From contig CACPMF010000004.1 in the NCBI GenBank assembly GCA_902634935.1, positions 31,838 through 95,837 of the forward strand: a stretch of 64,000 nt of DNA. Reading direction: 5' to 3'. Position numbers and translations under genes: made by a program. Below the pieces are notes generated by a model. That model saw only the letters and a list, made by a program, of their open reading frames with translations. It was not told the origin of the DNA and did not search any database. This stretch comes from an uncultured Pelagibacteraceae bacterium (GTDB lineage Bacteria > Pseudomonadota > Alphaproteobacteria > Pelagibacterales > Pelagibacteraceae). Positions 43,407-53,864 of this stretch are shown here, piece by piece; within the stretch, counting starts at the first letter, position 1, and each line of letters opens with the position of its first letter.

Positions 43407-44195
43407 ATGTCCTCAGCTCAAAAGCATGATTATCACTTAGTTGACCCTAGTCCGTGGCCAATTGCTACTTCTTTCGCTACATTAATTACTGCACTGGGAA
43501 CAGTTTATTATTTGCATACACAAGCAATGTGGGCAATGTTGCTTGGATTTGCTCTTTTAATTTATTGTGCATTTATGTGGTTCCGAGATGTTGTTATTGA
43601 GGCCGAGCACCAAGGCCATCACACTCCAGTTGTACAACTCCATCATAGATATGGAATGACTTTATTCATTGCCTCTGAGGTAATGTTTTTTGTTGCTTGG
43701 TTCTGGGCTTACTTTGATGCAAGTTTATTTCCGAATGAATTTACTGGTAACGTTTGGCCACCAAAAGATATCGAAACATTTGATCCATGGGATATTCCTC
43801 TTATAAATACTTTAGTTCTTCTTTTATCAGGTACAACAGTTACATGGGCTCATCACTCTTTACTAGAAGGTGATAGAAAAGGATTTATTAATGGTCTAAT
43901 TTGTACAGTTGCTCTAGGAGCATTCTTCACTCTTTTACAAATATATGAATATCAACATGCTTCATTTAGTTTTTCAGGTCATATTTATGGAGCAACTTTT
44001 TACATGGCTACAGGCTTTCATGGTTTTCATGTGGTTGTTGGAACAATCTTCCTAGCAGTGTGTCTATGGAGGGGAAAACTGGGTCATTTTACAAAAGAAC
44101 ATCACTTTGGTTTTGAGGCAGCAGCTTGGTATTGGCACTTTGTCGATGTGGTATGGTTATTTTTATTTGCAGCCATATACATTTGGGGAAGTTAA
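43407..44195 (+). CDS. coxC: cytochrome c oxidase subunit III
   Basis: YHLVDPSPWPI; HHRYGMTLFIASEVMFFVAWFWAYF; C-terminal WHFVDVVWLFLFA. Confidence 0.97.
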   Translation: MSSAQKHDYHLVDPSPWPIATSFATLITALGTVYYLHTQAMWAMLLGFALLIYCAFMWFRDVVIEAEHQGHHTPVVQLHHRYGMTLFIASEVMFFVAWFWAYFDASLFPNEFTGNVWPPKDIETFDPWDIPLINTLVLLLSGTTVTWAHHSLLEGDRKGFINGLICTVALGAFFTLLQIYEYQHASFSFSGHIYGATFYMATGFHGFHVVVGTIFLAVCLWRGKLGHFTKEHHFGFEAAAWYWHFVDVVWLFLFAAIYIWGS

Positions 44196-44201
44196 AATCG
44201 T

Positions 44202-44855
44202 TTGAAAAACAAGTTATCGTTTTCATTATTTGTATATTTTTTTATTTTAGTTTTTTTAGCCCTAGGTACTTGGCAAATTATAAGATTAAACTGGAAACTT
44301 GAATTAATAAACTCAATCGAAAAATCTTTAAAAAGTGAACCAATAGAGTTTAACGGTAGCAATCCAACTAATTTTAAAAAAATTAAATTTGAAGGAATAT
44401 TAGATAATTCAAAAATCATTTATTTGTATAGTTTAAGTGAAAAAGGAGAGCCAGGTTTTGATATTGTCAATCCAATAAGTATCAATAATAAAAGTTATTT
44501 GATTAATCGTGGATGGATTCCTAGAGACTTTAAATCAAAAAAATACTTTTCAGATAAAAGCAAGTTCGAGGGGATTTTGAAACTAAAAAGTAAATTTAAT
44601 TATTTTAAGCCAGATAATGATTTGAACAAGAACTATTGGTTTACATTAAAAGATGAGGATTTATTAAATTATACTGGTAAACAATTTTCTCCATTTATTA
44701 TAAACAATATCAGTAAGCAAGAAGGAATTTATCCAAAGTCAAAACAAGTGGGAGCCAATATTTCCAACAACCACTTAAAATATGCATTAACTTGGTTTTC
44801 ATTAGCCGTTTCTATATTTTTAATATATTTATATTTCAGAAAAAAAAATTACTGA
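44202..44855 (+). CDS. SURF1 family protein
   Basis: LGTWQIIRLNWKLELI, LINRGWIPRDFK, NNHLKYALTWFSLA; TTG start. Confidence 0.9.
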   Translation: MKNKLSFSLFVYFFILVFLALGTWQIIRLNWKLELINSIEKSLKSEPIEFNGSNPTNFKKIKFEGILDNSKIIYLYSLSEKGEPGFDIVNPISINNKSYLINRGWIPRDFKSKKYFSDKSKFEGILKLKSKFNYFKPDNDLNKNYWFTLKDEDLLNYTGKQFSPFIINNISKQEGIYPKSKQVGANISNNHLKYALTWFSLAVSIFLIYLYFRKKNY

Positions 44856-46228
44856 TGGAATATATTAGTACTAGAAATAATTCAGATCATTTCTCATTTA
44901 AAAACGTTTTTCTTAAAGGTTTAGCAGATGATGGTGGTCTATTTGTGCCCAAATCAATTAAACCATTTAGTAAGGAAGAATTAATCAAACTTAGCAGCCT
45001 TAAATACAATGAATTAGCAGCTGAAATTATTTTCCCATTTATTGGAAATTTTATGACAAAAAAAGAATTATCTTTCCTAATATCTAAATCTTACTCACTT
45101 TTTAGATGTGAAGATGTTGTAAAAATCTCTGAGTTAGGAAAATTTAAAATTTTGGAATTGTTTCATGGTCCAACACTCGCTTTCAAGGATATTGCGATGC
45201 AATTGATAGGTAATTTCTACCAATATCACTTAGAAAATGCAGAGAAAAAAATTAATATTATTGTAGCAACTTCAGGAGATACAGGGGCTGCAGCTATTGA
45301 TGCATTAAAAGGCAAAAGTAATCTTAATGTTTTTGTATTGCATCCTCACAATAAAATTTCACCTGTTCAGAGACGATTGATGACAATTCATGAAGAAAGA
45401 AATGTTTTTAATATCGCAATTGAGGGTAACTTTGATGATTGTCAAAATTTAGTAAAAGCTATGTTCAATGATCAAAATTTTTCAAATAAGATCAACATGT
45501 CAGGAGTAAACTCAATTAATTGGGCAAGAATAATAGCTCAAGCCGTTTATTACTTTTATGCGTATTTTAAAACAGGTAATGGACAACCTTTATCATTTTC
45601 TGTTCCAACAGGTAATTTTGGAGATATTTATGCTGGTTACTTGGCAAAAAAACTTGGCCTACCTGTCGACAAACTTATAGTAGCAACAAATAAAAACGAT
45701 ATTCTTCATAGAGCAATCTCTGGAGGTGATTATACTCAAAAGAAAGTTGAAGAAACAAATACTCCTAGTATGGATATTCAGATAGCAAGTAACTTTGAAA
45801 GACTTTTATATGATGTGAAAGACTGTAATTCTGAATTTACGAAAGATGTTATGAGTAAAATAAAAATTAATGAATATAAAATTGATAATACTGACTTAGA
45901 GAAGATTAAAAGAAATTTTATCTCTGAAATGTTAGATGAAAATGAGACTGTTGAAATGATAAAAGATATCCATGAAAAATATCAAATAGTAGTTGATCCT
46001 CACACTGCAGTTGGAATTGGAGCTGCAAAAAAACTAGAATTAGAAAAAAACTGTGTTGTATTGTCAACAGCTCATCCATGTAAATTTCCAAAAGCAATAG
46101 AGGACGCAATCTCAAAAACTGAAAAACTACCAGAAAGCCTAAGATATGTTTATGATAGGGAGGAAAAATTTGATGTCTTATCAAATGATTTAGAAAAAGT
46201 TAAAAATTATGTAATAAATTCAATATGA
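44855..46228 (+). CDS. thrC: threonine synthase
   Basis: MEYISTRNNSDHFSFKNVFLKGLADDGGLFVP; FHGPTLAFKDIAMQ; ATSGDTGAAAIDA. Confidence 0.96.
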   Translation: MEYISTRNNSDHFSFKNVFLKGLADDGGLFVPKSIKPFSKEELIKLSSLKYNELAAEIIFPFIGNFMTKKELSFLISKSYSLFRCEDVVKISELGKFKILELFHGPTLAFKDIAMQLIGNFYQYHLENAEKKINIIVATSGDTGAAAIDALKGKSNLNVFVLHPHNKISPVQRRLMTIHEERNVFNIAIEGNFDDCQNLVKAMFNDQNFSNKINMSGVNSINWARIIAQAVYYFYAYFKTGNGQPLSFSVPTGNFGDIYAGYLAKKLGLPVDKLIVATNKNDILHRAISGGDYTQKKVEETNTPSMDIQIASNFERLLYDVKDCNSEFTKDVMSKIKINEYKIDNTDLEKIKRNFISEMLDENETVEMIKDIHEKYQIVVDPHTAVGIGAAKKLELEKNCVVLSTAHPCKFPKAIEDAISKTEKLPESLRYVYDREEKFDVLSNDLEKVKNYVINSI

Positions 46229-46710
46229 AAATTGAAATAAAAGATCAAATTCCTGATACTGAAATTTTCCATCTAGTAGAGGGTGAGCCAAGAATAAGCA
46301 AAATTAAAGAAATACTTGGCACAGGCAAAATTATTCTATTTGGGCTACCTGGTGCTTTTACTTCAACCTGTTCCAAATTTCACCTTCCAGGTTATGTGGC
46401 AAATGCAGATAAATTAAAACAGAAAGGAATACAAAAAATATTTTGTATATCTGTTAATGATCCATACGTTATGGATGCTTGGGGACAAGCTCATAACATT
46501 GCAAATAAAATAACAATGTTATCTGATCCTTATTTATCATTTACAAAGGCAATCGGTGCAGAAGTTGATAGAAATTCTAGAGGTATGGGAATAAGATCAA
46601 ATCGATATTCTATGGTGATCGAGAACTTGCAAGTATCAAATATTCAAGTTGAAAAAGAGACTAAAGAATGTGGTTTATCTTCAGCAGAGGGTATTCTAGA
46701 TATATTATAA
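46225..46710 (+). CDS. peroxiredoxin (Prx5-like)
   Basis: LFGLPGAFTSTCSKFHLPGYV; VNDPYVMDAWG. Confidence 0.93.
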   Translation: MKIEIKDQIPDTEIFHLVEGEPRISKIKEILGTGKIILFGLPGAFTSTCSKFHLPGYVANADKLKQKGIQKIFCISVNDPYVMDAWGQAHNIANKITMLSDPYLSFTKAIGAEVDRNSRGMGIRSNRYSMVIENLQVSNIQVEKETKECGLSSAEGILDIL

Positions 46711-46737
46711 ATTGGATTTAAGTTCTCTTTTAGGCAC

Positions 46738-47166
46738 TTAGATATTTGCTGAAGTTCTTGCCAATAAATCCACCTCATTGTTAAGCTTATCTGATGAGTG
46801 AGCTTTTACCCAGCTCCATTTTATTTCAAAAGAGTTTGATAAACTATCTAATTCAGTCCAAAGTTCTTTATTTTTCACTTCCTTTTTATTAGCTGTTTTC
46901 CATCCATTTTTTTTCCAATTATGTATCCATTCAGTAATCCCTGATTTTACATATTTAGAATCTGTAAATATTTGAACTTTGCTACCTTTTGCAATTCTTT
47001 TTAAAGCTTTAATCGGAGCAAGTAATTCCATTTGGTTGTTTGTTGAATCTTTTTTACTACCTTTAATTTTAGTTTTATTTCCATTTTCAATTATTATCGC
47101 AGCCCAACCGCCATTCCCTGGGTTTCCAATACAAGAGCCATCTGTATAGATTTTTATCATTAGCAA
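46738..47166 (-). CDS. rnhA: ribonuclease HI
   Basis: IYTDGSCIGNPGNGGWAAI; NNQMELLAPIKAL; IFTDSKYVKSGI. Confidence 0.96.
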   Translation of the reverse strand: MLMIKIYTDGSCIGNPGNGGWAAIIIENGNKTKIKGSKKDSTNNQMELLAPIKALKRIAKGSKVQIFTDSKYVKSGITEWIHNWKKNGWKTANKKEVKNKELWTELDSLSNSFEIKWSWVKAHSSDKLNNEVDLLARTSANI

Positions 47167-48125
47167 TAATCTTTAAATGAATTTAAATTTTTATGAAAAT
47201 CAAGTTTTTGAATATATTCTTTTGGATCTTTAATTTTGATAATAGCTGTTTTGGGTGTGTTTAAATAATCATAAGATCTTGTGAGTAAGTACCTTAAAGC
47301 CGAGCCCTTACAAAGTGTATTAAAACTATTTTTCTCTAATTTCGTTAATTTTCTGACCGATTGATATCCTTTCAATAAATTTGAAGATTTATTCCTATTC
47401 ATAATAAATTTATTATTTTTTTTATTGAAGCATAAAGCATTCACACATATTGCAAGATCATATGCATAGTAATCATTAGAAGAAAAATAAAAATCAATAA
47501 AACCATGAAAGCGACCTTTATAAAAAAATATATTATCAATAAATAAGTCTCCATGAATAATTCCTGTCGGAAGTTTTTTTGGCCAAAGTTTTTTAATTTG
47601 AATATAATCTATTTTCATATTTTCAGTTAAATCCTTAAATTTTTTATTTATTTTTCTACTAATTTTTTTCAAAAGAGTTCCCCATGAATTAACTGAAAGT
47701 GAATTTTTGCGAAATATTCTTAATTTTTTAGATGAGTTGTGCAATCTTGCAATATTTTTTCCTATGACAAAGCATTCTTTAGAATTTAAACTTTTCTTAT
47801 CTTTTCCTTCTAAGAAGGTTACCAAACATGCATTTTTACCTTTTAACTTAAATAAATATTTACCCTTTTTAGTTTCAACTGGTTTTGGACACTTTATTTT
47901 AGATTTTGAAAGACCCGACATAAGTTTCATAAAAAAAGGTAGATCTATTGAGTCAACTCTCTTCTCAAAAATAGTTAATATAAACTTTCTTTTTTTTGAT
48001 TTGATAAGATAATTTGTATTCTCAATACCTTTTTTAATACCACTATAATTTAATATTTTTCCAATACTAAAATTTTTCTCAATTAGATTTATTTCATCTA
48101 AACTTATTTTTGTGAAGACTGCCAT
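47160..48125 (-). CDS. thrB: homoserine kinase, aminoglycoside-phosphotransferase fold
   Basis: IENTNYLI; GIIHGDLFIDNIFFYKGRFHGFIDFYFSSNDYYAYDLAI. Confidence 0.92.
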   Translation of the reverse strand: MAVFTKISLDEINLIEKNFSIGKILNYSGIKKGIENTNYLIKSKKRKFILTIFEKRVDSIDLPFFMKLMSGLSKSKIKCPKPVETKKGKYLFKLKGKNACLVTFLEGKDKKSLNSKECFVIGKNIARLHNSSKKLRIFRKNSLSVNSWGTLLKKISRKINKKFKDLTENMKIDYIQIKKLWPKKLPTGIIHGDLFIDNIFFYKGRFHGFIDFYFSSNDYYAYDLAICVNALCFNKKNNKFIMNRNKSSNLLKGYQSVRKLTKLEKNSFNTLCKGSALRYLLTRSYDYLNTPKTAIIKIKDPKEYIQKLDFHKNLNSFKDYC

Positions 48126-49078
48126 TAGTTTAATTTTCCGGGAACTTTAAATGTAATATTTTCTTTTGTGATTTCTACTTCTTCTATATCAATAGTAAAT
48201 TGTTTTTTTAGCTCCTCAATAAATTCGGTAACTAAAATTTCAGGTGCTGATGCGCCAGATGAAATTCCTATTGTTTTACAATTCTTTATTTGACTGAAAG
48301 GAATTTCGCTTTCAGAATGTATTAATTTTGCTGATTTAGATCCGTTTTTTTTTGCAACTTCAACTAATCTGACTGAATTGGATGAGTTACGGCTACCAAT
48401 TACAAAAAACATCTCACATTTTGGGGCAATTTTTTTTACTGCATCTTGTCGATTTGTTGTTGCATAACAAATGTCCTCTTTTTTGGGTTCATAAATATCT
48501 GGAAATTTAGATTTTAGAGCCTCAATTATCTCTTTGGTATCATCTACAGAGAGAGTTGTTTGAGTAATATAAGCCAGTTTTTTGTCAGAATTATTAATAT
48601 AATTATTGGCATCTTCAGTGCTCTCAATTAATTCTATTGATCCTTTAGGTAATTGACCCATAGTACCAATGACTTCAGGATGATTTTTATGACCAATGAG
48701 GAGAATGTGCATTCCTTGTTTATTAATATTTTCAGCTTCTCGGTGAACTTTTGAAACTAGAGGACATGTAGCATCTACATAAGTCATTTTTAAATTTAAT
48801 GCATTTTCTGATACTGATTTTGGAACTCCATGAGCAGAAAAAATAACTGGTCTAGTTTTATCTTCAATCTCATCAAGCTCCTCCACAAAAATTGCACCTA
48901 TTTTCTTTAAACTTTCTACGACATGTTTATTATGAACAATTTCATGCCTGACATAAACTGGAGAACCATATTTATTTAAACTTTTCTTAACAATTTCAAT
49001 TGCTCTATCTACACCAGCGCAAAAACCTCTGGGTGCTGCTAAAAAAACTTTAATTTTATTATTTTTCATTTTTCTCAA
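48125..49078 (-). CDS. ispH: 4-hydroxy-3-methylbut-2-enyl diphosphate reductase
   Basis: APRGFCAGVDRAIEIV, YVRHEIVHNKHVV, DATCPLVSKVH. Confidence 0.97.
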   Translation of the reverse strand: MRKMKNNKIKVFLAAPRGFCAGVDRAIEIVKKSLNKYGSPVYVRHEIVHNKHVVESLKKIGAIFVEELDEIEDKTRPVIFSAHGVPKSVSENALNLKMTYVDATCPLVSKVHREAENINKQGMHILLIGHKNHPEVIGTMGQLPKGSIELIESTEDANNYINNSDKKLAYITQTTLSVDDTKEIIEALKSKFPDIYEPKKEDICYATTNRQDAVKKIAPKCEMFFVIGSRNSSNSVRLVEVAKKNGSKSAKLIHSESEIPFSQIKNCKTIGISSGASAPEILVTEFIEELKKQFTIDIEEVEITKENITFKVPGKLN

Positions 49079-49958
49079 TTAAGTATTCAAGCAATATATG
49101 TGGAAATGTTAATGAGGCCAATCCAATAAATATTACCATATTCACACTTTCATTTAGTTTAAACTCATAATTTAAAAAATTTAAAGCAACTATAAAAATA
49201 ATTCCAGTTATAAAAGTAAGTGGAAGCGCTTTTTTAATAAATAGAAAAATACCTATTTTAAAATTTTTATTTAGTTCAAATATCAATTTAATAGAATGTC
49301 TAAATGAGTGTAGAAAGCAGAAATAAATTGTAAATGCCAGTAAAGGATTTAAAAAAATATTCAACATAATTATTGAAAAAAAATCCATTAATAAAATGGA
49401 CTTTTCATCATAATTTTTATTAAAAGATAATATTAAATTTGATATAAATGATACAAGAAGTAAAATTAGTAAAAACTCAATTTTAACTAGCAAAGTATTA
49501 GATAAATCAAAATTTATAGAATTAAATATTTCTAAAGTTTTATTTTGATTAAAGAGTAATGGTGCAACTATTATAATTGACCCTTTAAAAGTTTTTAAAA
49601 AAAAACTTTCTTTTTTATTTTTACTTATAAAATCTGAGTCTTCCTTACCAAAATGGTAAGATGCGATAATCAAAAATAATAGCAATAAACTTTGTGGAAA
49701 CAGTATCCATAATATAATAATACCTAAACCAATCAAAATATATGCTAAATAAAAATAAGAAATATTTTTAATTTTTAGAATTTTAATTAACTTTCTTCCT
49801 TTAATATTATCCAAAGCACCATGTGAAACACCCAAGATCAAAATTAAAAAAAAACATATTAAAATAAATGAATTTGATCTTAAGTAATCAAAAGAAGATA
49901 AAAAAATGCACGATATAAAAAAAATTAAAGAGTGATTATAATTAATCTTTTTTATCAT
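49059..49958 (-). CDS. blh: Brp/Blh-family beta-carotene 15,15'-dioxygenase
   Basis: Multi-TM protein; GVSHGALDNIKG, SYHFGKEDSDF, FLHSFRHSIKLI His motifs; adjacent to crtY. Confidence 0.92.
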   Translation of the reverse strand: MIKKINYNHSLIFFISCIFLSSFDYLRSNSFILICFFLILILGVSHGALDNIKGRKLIKILKIKNISYFYLAYILIGLGIIILWILFPQSLLLLFLIIASYHFGKEDSDFISKNKKESFFLKTFKGSIIIVAPLLFNQNKTLEIFNSINFDLSNTLLVKIEFLLILLLVSFISNLILSFNKNYDEKSILLMDFFSIIMLNIFLNPLLAFTIYFCFLHSFRHSIKLIFELNKNFKIGIFLFIKKALPLTFITGIIFIVALNFLNYEFKLNESVNMVIFIGLASLTFPHILLEYLIEKNEK

Positions 49959-51028
49959 TTTTGTTGAAATATAGCTTTTAAAAAAACTATTTTGGGCATT
50001 TTTAATATAATTGATAAATCTTCTCCCAAATGACTTTTGTTGGATAAAAAATTTATAATTGCCTCTGATTTTGAGTTAAACATTTTATAAAATACATGAG
50101 GCATTATTTTTGGACTTTTTTTTAAAACTCTTAGGAAAATTTTATCTAAAAACTCATATTTTGTGCTTATTTTGAAGGCTTTATTAGATTTAAATTTTTC
50201 TATGTTTTTTGCTAAATATTTTGATTGTTCCTGAATGTTTAAAAACGTATATCCCGTACTAAGCCTAGTCATGCCACCTGCAGTTCCAATATTTACTAAA
50301 TTTTGATTATTTATATTAGAAGTTCTAAATAAAGGAATTTTACCAACTTCTTTATACTTAATTTTATAATTTTTAAGATTAAGATGATTTTTGATATAAT
50401 TTATAAGTTGTTGGTCATATTCCTCTTCCTCTTGATTTTTCATCGTTGATAACCATGTGGTTTCAACTAGAGCTTTATTTTTTGAAAATGGAAGAGTATA
50501 AAAAAAATGAACACTGTCCTTTTGATCACAATCAAAATCCATAAGATTCATAATTTCTTCATCAAAAAATTCTTTATCAGTTTCAATTTCATATCCACAA
50601 AAGTGTTGCCAAAGCTTATCATCAGTTTTACTTATTTCTGGAATACTATTAAAAACTATAGAAGAATTTGTGTTAATCTCGTTTTTGCTTTTAAAAAAAT
50701 TAATATTTTTATTTTGTTTTAGTTTATTTAAAATTTTATCATAGAACAAACCACTATCTATTGATTGATATGGATATTTATTACAATCCTTATATAAAGT
50801 TCCATCTTTAGAATTAATTGAAAACTGATCCCAACTTTTTATCACGCAATCTTGAAAATCATGTTGATTTACTTTCCAAAAGGACCAAGTTTTGTCTCTA
50901 TAATATCTATCTCTATTATCAATAATAGCTAAGGATCTATCCTTTAATTTTGAATTTATTTCTAATTGGTAGGCCAAGGATAATCCACTACATCCCCCTC
51001 CAATAATTACAATATCAAAATCTTTCAT
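49955..51028 (-). CDS. crtY: lycopene beta-cyclase
   Basis: FDIVIIGGGCSGLSLAYQL; YYRDKTWSFW; GTAGGMTRLSTGYTF. Confidence 0.94.
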   Translation of the reverse strand: MKDFDIVIIGGGCSGLSLAYQLEINSKLKDRSLAIIDNRDRYYRDKTWSFWKVNQHDFQDCVIKSWDQFSINSKDGTLYKDCNKYPYQSIDSGLFYDKILNKLKQNKNINFFKSKNEINTNSSIVFNSIPEISKTDDKLWQHFCGYEIETDKEFFDEEIMNLMDFDCDQKDSVHFFYTLPFSKNKALVETTWLSTMKNQEEEEYDQQLINYIKNHLNLKNYKIKYKEVGKIPLFRTSNINNQNLVNIGTAGGMTRLSTGYTFLNIQEQSKYLAKNIEKFKSNKAFKISTKYEFLDKIFLRVLKKSPKIMPHVFYKMFNSKSEAIINFLSNKSHLGEDLSIILKMPKIVFLKAIFQQK

Positions 51029-51869
51029 TTAGATTAATTTCTTCCATTATAATTTTGTGTTTACTTTCAGTATAACCTGTTTCTTGATTAGTCATTAAGC
51101 TCAGCTTAATCATATCTAATAAAGATACTAAAGTTTGTATTACTTTTCCAAAATTATTTACAAATATTTTCCCAGAATTTTTATACTCTTCAAAATTGGT
51201 TTTTTTTTTAATTTGAAATCCTATTTCTCTATAAACTCTTCTTGCAACACAAATTGAAAATCTTAAACGAAAAGGAATATCTTTTATGTGATAAAAACAA
51301 CTTCTGTAAAAAGTTTCAGCAAGATTTAAAGTATCTTTAATTTCTTTAATGTCAGACTTAATATAATATCTATTGAGATTTTGATCTTCAATCACATCTC
51401 TAGATATATTTGTTAATTGCATAGCTATCCCTAAATCGATTGCAGCTTTAAAGGCACTCTCTTTTTTTACATTAAGAATTTTTGCCATCATTAATCCAAC
51501 AGTTCCAGCAACTCTATATGAATATATCAATAATTCTTTTTCAGACTTCAATTCTACTTTTTCTTCTAAATCACTTTCAACACCATCAAATAAATCATAA
51601 ATAATATTTGTAGAAATATTTGTATCGGCAACTAATTTCCACATTTTTTCAATTATTGGATTTGAGAAATTTTTTGATTTAAAATCATTTTTAAATTCTT
51701 TGAATTTTAATTTCTTATTTTCTAATTCTCCAGTTTCATCTGCAATATTATCTAAACATCGACAAAAAGTGTATAAATCAGAGCACTTTTGATAAGTCTC
51801 TTTGTTTAGAAAAAAACCTGCCCAACTAAATGATTTTGCATAAATCGATAAATAGTTTTGATTATTCAT
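51015..51869 (-). CDS. crtB: phytoene synthase
   Basis: SFSWAGFFL..YTFCRCLDNIADE; AMQLTNISRDVIEDQNLNRYYI. Confidence 0.95.
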   Translation of the reverse strand: MNNQNYLSIYAKSFSWAGFFLNKETYQKCSDLYTFCRCLDNIADETGELENKKLKFKEFKNDFKSKNFSNPIIEKMWKLVADTNISTNIIYDLFDGVESDLEEKVELKSEKELLIYSYRVAGTVGLMMAKILNVKKESAFKAAIDLGIAMQLTNISRDVIEDQNLNRYYIKSDIKEIKDTLNLAETFYRSCFYHIKDIPFRLRFSICVARRVYREIGFQIKKKTNFEEYKNSGKIFVNNFGKVIQTLVSLLDMIKLSLMTNQETGYTESKHKIIMEEINLNERF

Positions 51870-53320
51870 TAGAGTATTTTGTCTAATACCTTCGCTGAAG
51901 ACAAAACCCCTGGTACACCTGCGCCAGGATGTGTCCCTGCACCAACAAAGTATAGACCATCAAATATCTCAGATTTATTATGAAATCTGAAATATGCTGA
52001 CTGAGTAAATTTTGGTTGTATTGAGAAGCCTGAGCCAAATTTTGTATTTAATTCTTTTTCAAAATAATCAGGAGTTAAATAGAAGTCCTCTACAATGTTT
52101 TTTCTAAGATCTGGCATTAAATTTTGCATTTTATCGATAACCAGATTTTTCATTTCCTCACCTTTCTCACCCCAATTAATGCCAGACTGATTATTAGGCA
52201 CAGGAACCAAAACATAAAAACAATCATGGCCTTTTGGTGCCATCGCCTCGTCAGTAGCAGTAGGCCTATGTAGGTAATAGCTTATATCTTTATTCAATAT
52301 TTTATTATTAAATATGTCATTTAAATGTTCCTCATATTTTTCTCCAAATTTTATGGTGTGATGCTCAATATTTTCATATTTCTTTTTTGTACCAAAGTAA
52401 TAAACGAATAAACCCATAGAATATTGCATACGTTTCATCTTATACTTAAAAAATGTACTTAATTTTTCATTCATTAGACTTGAATAAACTGCTGGAGGAT
52501 CTGCATTACAAATAACATTATTCGCATCTAATTCACTTCCATCATCAAGCTTTACAGACTTAATTTTTTTATTCTTTGTAGTTACTTCCACAACTTCTTT
52601 TCCTTTTATAATTTTAATTTTTTCTTCGAGCATAAGCTTCTCCAAACCACTTACTATTTGACCTGTACCACCCATGGAGTAGTGAATTCCCCATTTTTTT
52701 TCTAAATATAATATTAATCCATAAATTGACGTCGTAGTGAAAGGATTTCCTCCCACCAATAAAGGATGCATGCTCAATAGTCTTCTTAACTTATCATTTT
52801 TAACATAAGAAGATACCAAGCTATACACTGATTTATAGCTTTTTAGTTTAAGCAATGATGGTATTTGTTTAAACATAAATAAAGGTTTATCAAATGGGAC
52901 ATCTGATAATTCAGTAAATCCTTTATCAAATATTTTTTTTGTAAAATTTACTAAGTTTTTATATCCAATATAATCTTCTTTACTTATTTTCTCGATTTGA
53001 ACTTTCATTTTCTCATCATCACCTGAGTAATTAAATTCACTACCATCTTCAAAAACAAATCTGTACCAAACATTTAAAGGCTTTAATTCAATGTAGCTTT
53101 TTGAAGTCTTGTTAAATAATTCAAAAAGTTCCTCAATTAAATAAGGGGCGGTAATAACTGTTGGACCAGCATCAAAAGTAAATCCATTTTTTTTAAATAC
53201 TCGCGCTCTTCCACCCAAATCATTATGCTTTTCAATTAAAGTTACATTATGATTTTTTGCTCTAAGTCTAAGCGCTGAAGCTATACCACCAAAACCAGAT
53301 CCAATCACTACTGAATTCAT
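51869..53320 (-). CDS. crtI: phytoene desaturase
   Basis: VIGSGFGGIASALRLRAKNHNVTLIEKHNDLGGRA; GLYFVGAGTHPGAGVPGVLSSAK. Confidence 0.96.
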   Translation of the reverse strand: MNSVVIGSGFGGIASALRLRAKNHNVTLIEKHNDLGGRARVFKKNGFTFDAGPTVITAPYLIEELFELFNKTSKSYIELKPLNVWYRFVFEDGSEFNYSGDDEKMKVQIEKISKEDYIGYKNLVNFTKKIFDKGFTELSDVPFDKPLFMFKQIPSLLKLKSYKSVYSLVSSYVKNDKLRRLLSMHPLLVGGNPFTTTSIYGLILYLEKKWGIHYSMGGTGQIVSGLEKLMLEEKIKIIKGKEVVEVTTKNKKIKSVKLDDGSELDANNVICNADPPAVYSSLMNEKLSTFFKYKMKRMQYSMGLFVYYFGTKKKYENIEHHTIKFGEKYEEHLNDIFNNKILNKDISYYLHRPTATDEAMAPKGHDCFYVLVPVPNNQSGINWGEKGEEMKNLVIDKMQNLMPDLRKNIVEDFYLTPDYFEKELNTKFGSGFSIQPKFTQSAYFRFHNKSEIFDGLYFVGAGTHPGAGVPGVLSSAKVLDKIL

Positions 53321-53369
53321 CTCTTAAATTTATCTTATTTTTGAAAAAAAACGAACTTTACAATATAGT

Positions 53370-53864
53370 TTACGAATTAACCTTTTTTAATTCAATTTTG
53401 GTTTCCTCAAGATTTTTTGCAAAAAGCACATCTAACTTTGATTTATCCACTGAGGTTGATATTGTCTTTTTAACTGCTTCAATTGCAACATTTATGGATG
53501 TATCTTTGATATCTTTAATTGCAGCATCTTTCATTTGAGAAATTTTTATATTAGCTAAATTTTTCTTTATTTCGGCTGATTTTGAGAATTTTTCACTCAT
53601 ATCTTTTGTAAGTTTTTCAGCTTCAATGTTTGCTTGGTCAATAATTTTTTTCTTTTCCTGTTCTGCAGAATTTAATTTGCTTTGCGCATCATCTAACAGT
53701 TTTTTTGATTCAGATCTTAATTTTTCACTCTCATCAATTTCGTTTTTTATGTCAACGATCATCTTCGTTAGTAAACTATTCACATTTTGAGGAACTTTTA
53801 AATAAATCAAGCCTACAAAAAATATTACAAATGAAACAGCTACCCAAAAAGTTGCATCAAACAT
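53370..53864 (-). CDS. atpF: F0F1 ATP synthase subunit b
   Basis: N-terminal TM helix plus charged helical domain, second b-type gene after atpE. Confidence 0.9.
   Translation of the reverse strand: MFDATFWVAVSFVIFFVGLIYLKVPQNVNSLLTKMIVDIKNEIDESEKLRSESKKLLDDAQSKLNSAEQEKKKIIDQANIEAEKLTKDMSEKFSKSAEIKKNLANIKISQMKDAAIKDIKDTSINVAIEAVKKTISTSVDKSKLDVLFAKNLEETKIELKKVNS

Noticed and set aside
49059-53320. Proteorhodopsin expected next to the retinal genes
   Set aside because: No seven-TM opsin with a retinal-binding lysine motif is encoded in the window; presumably elsewhere in the genome
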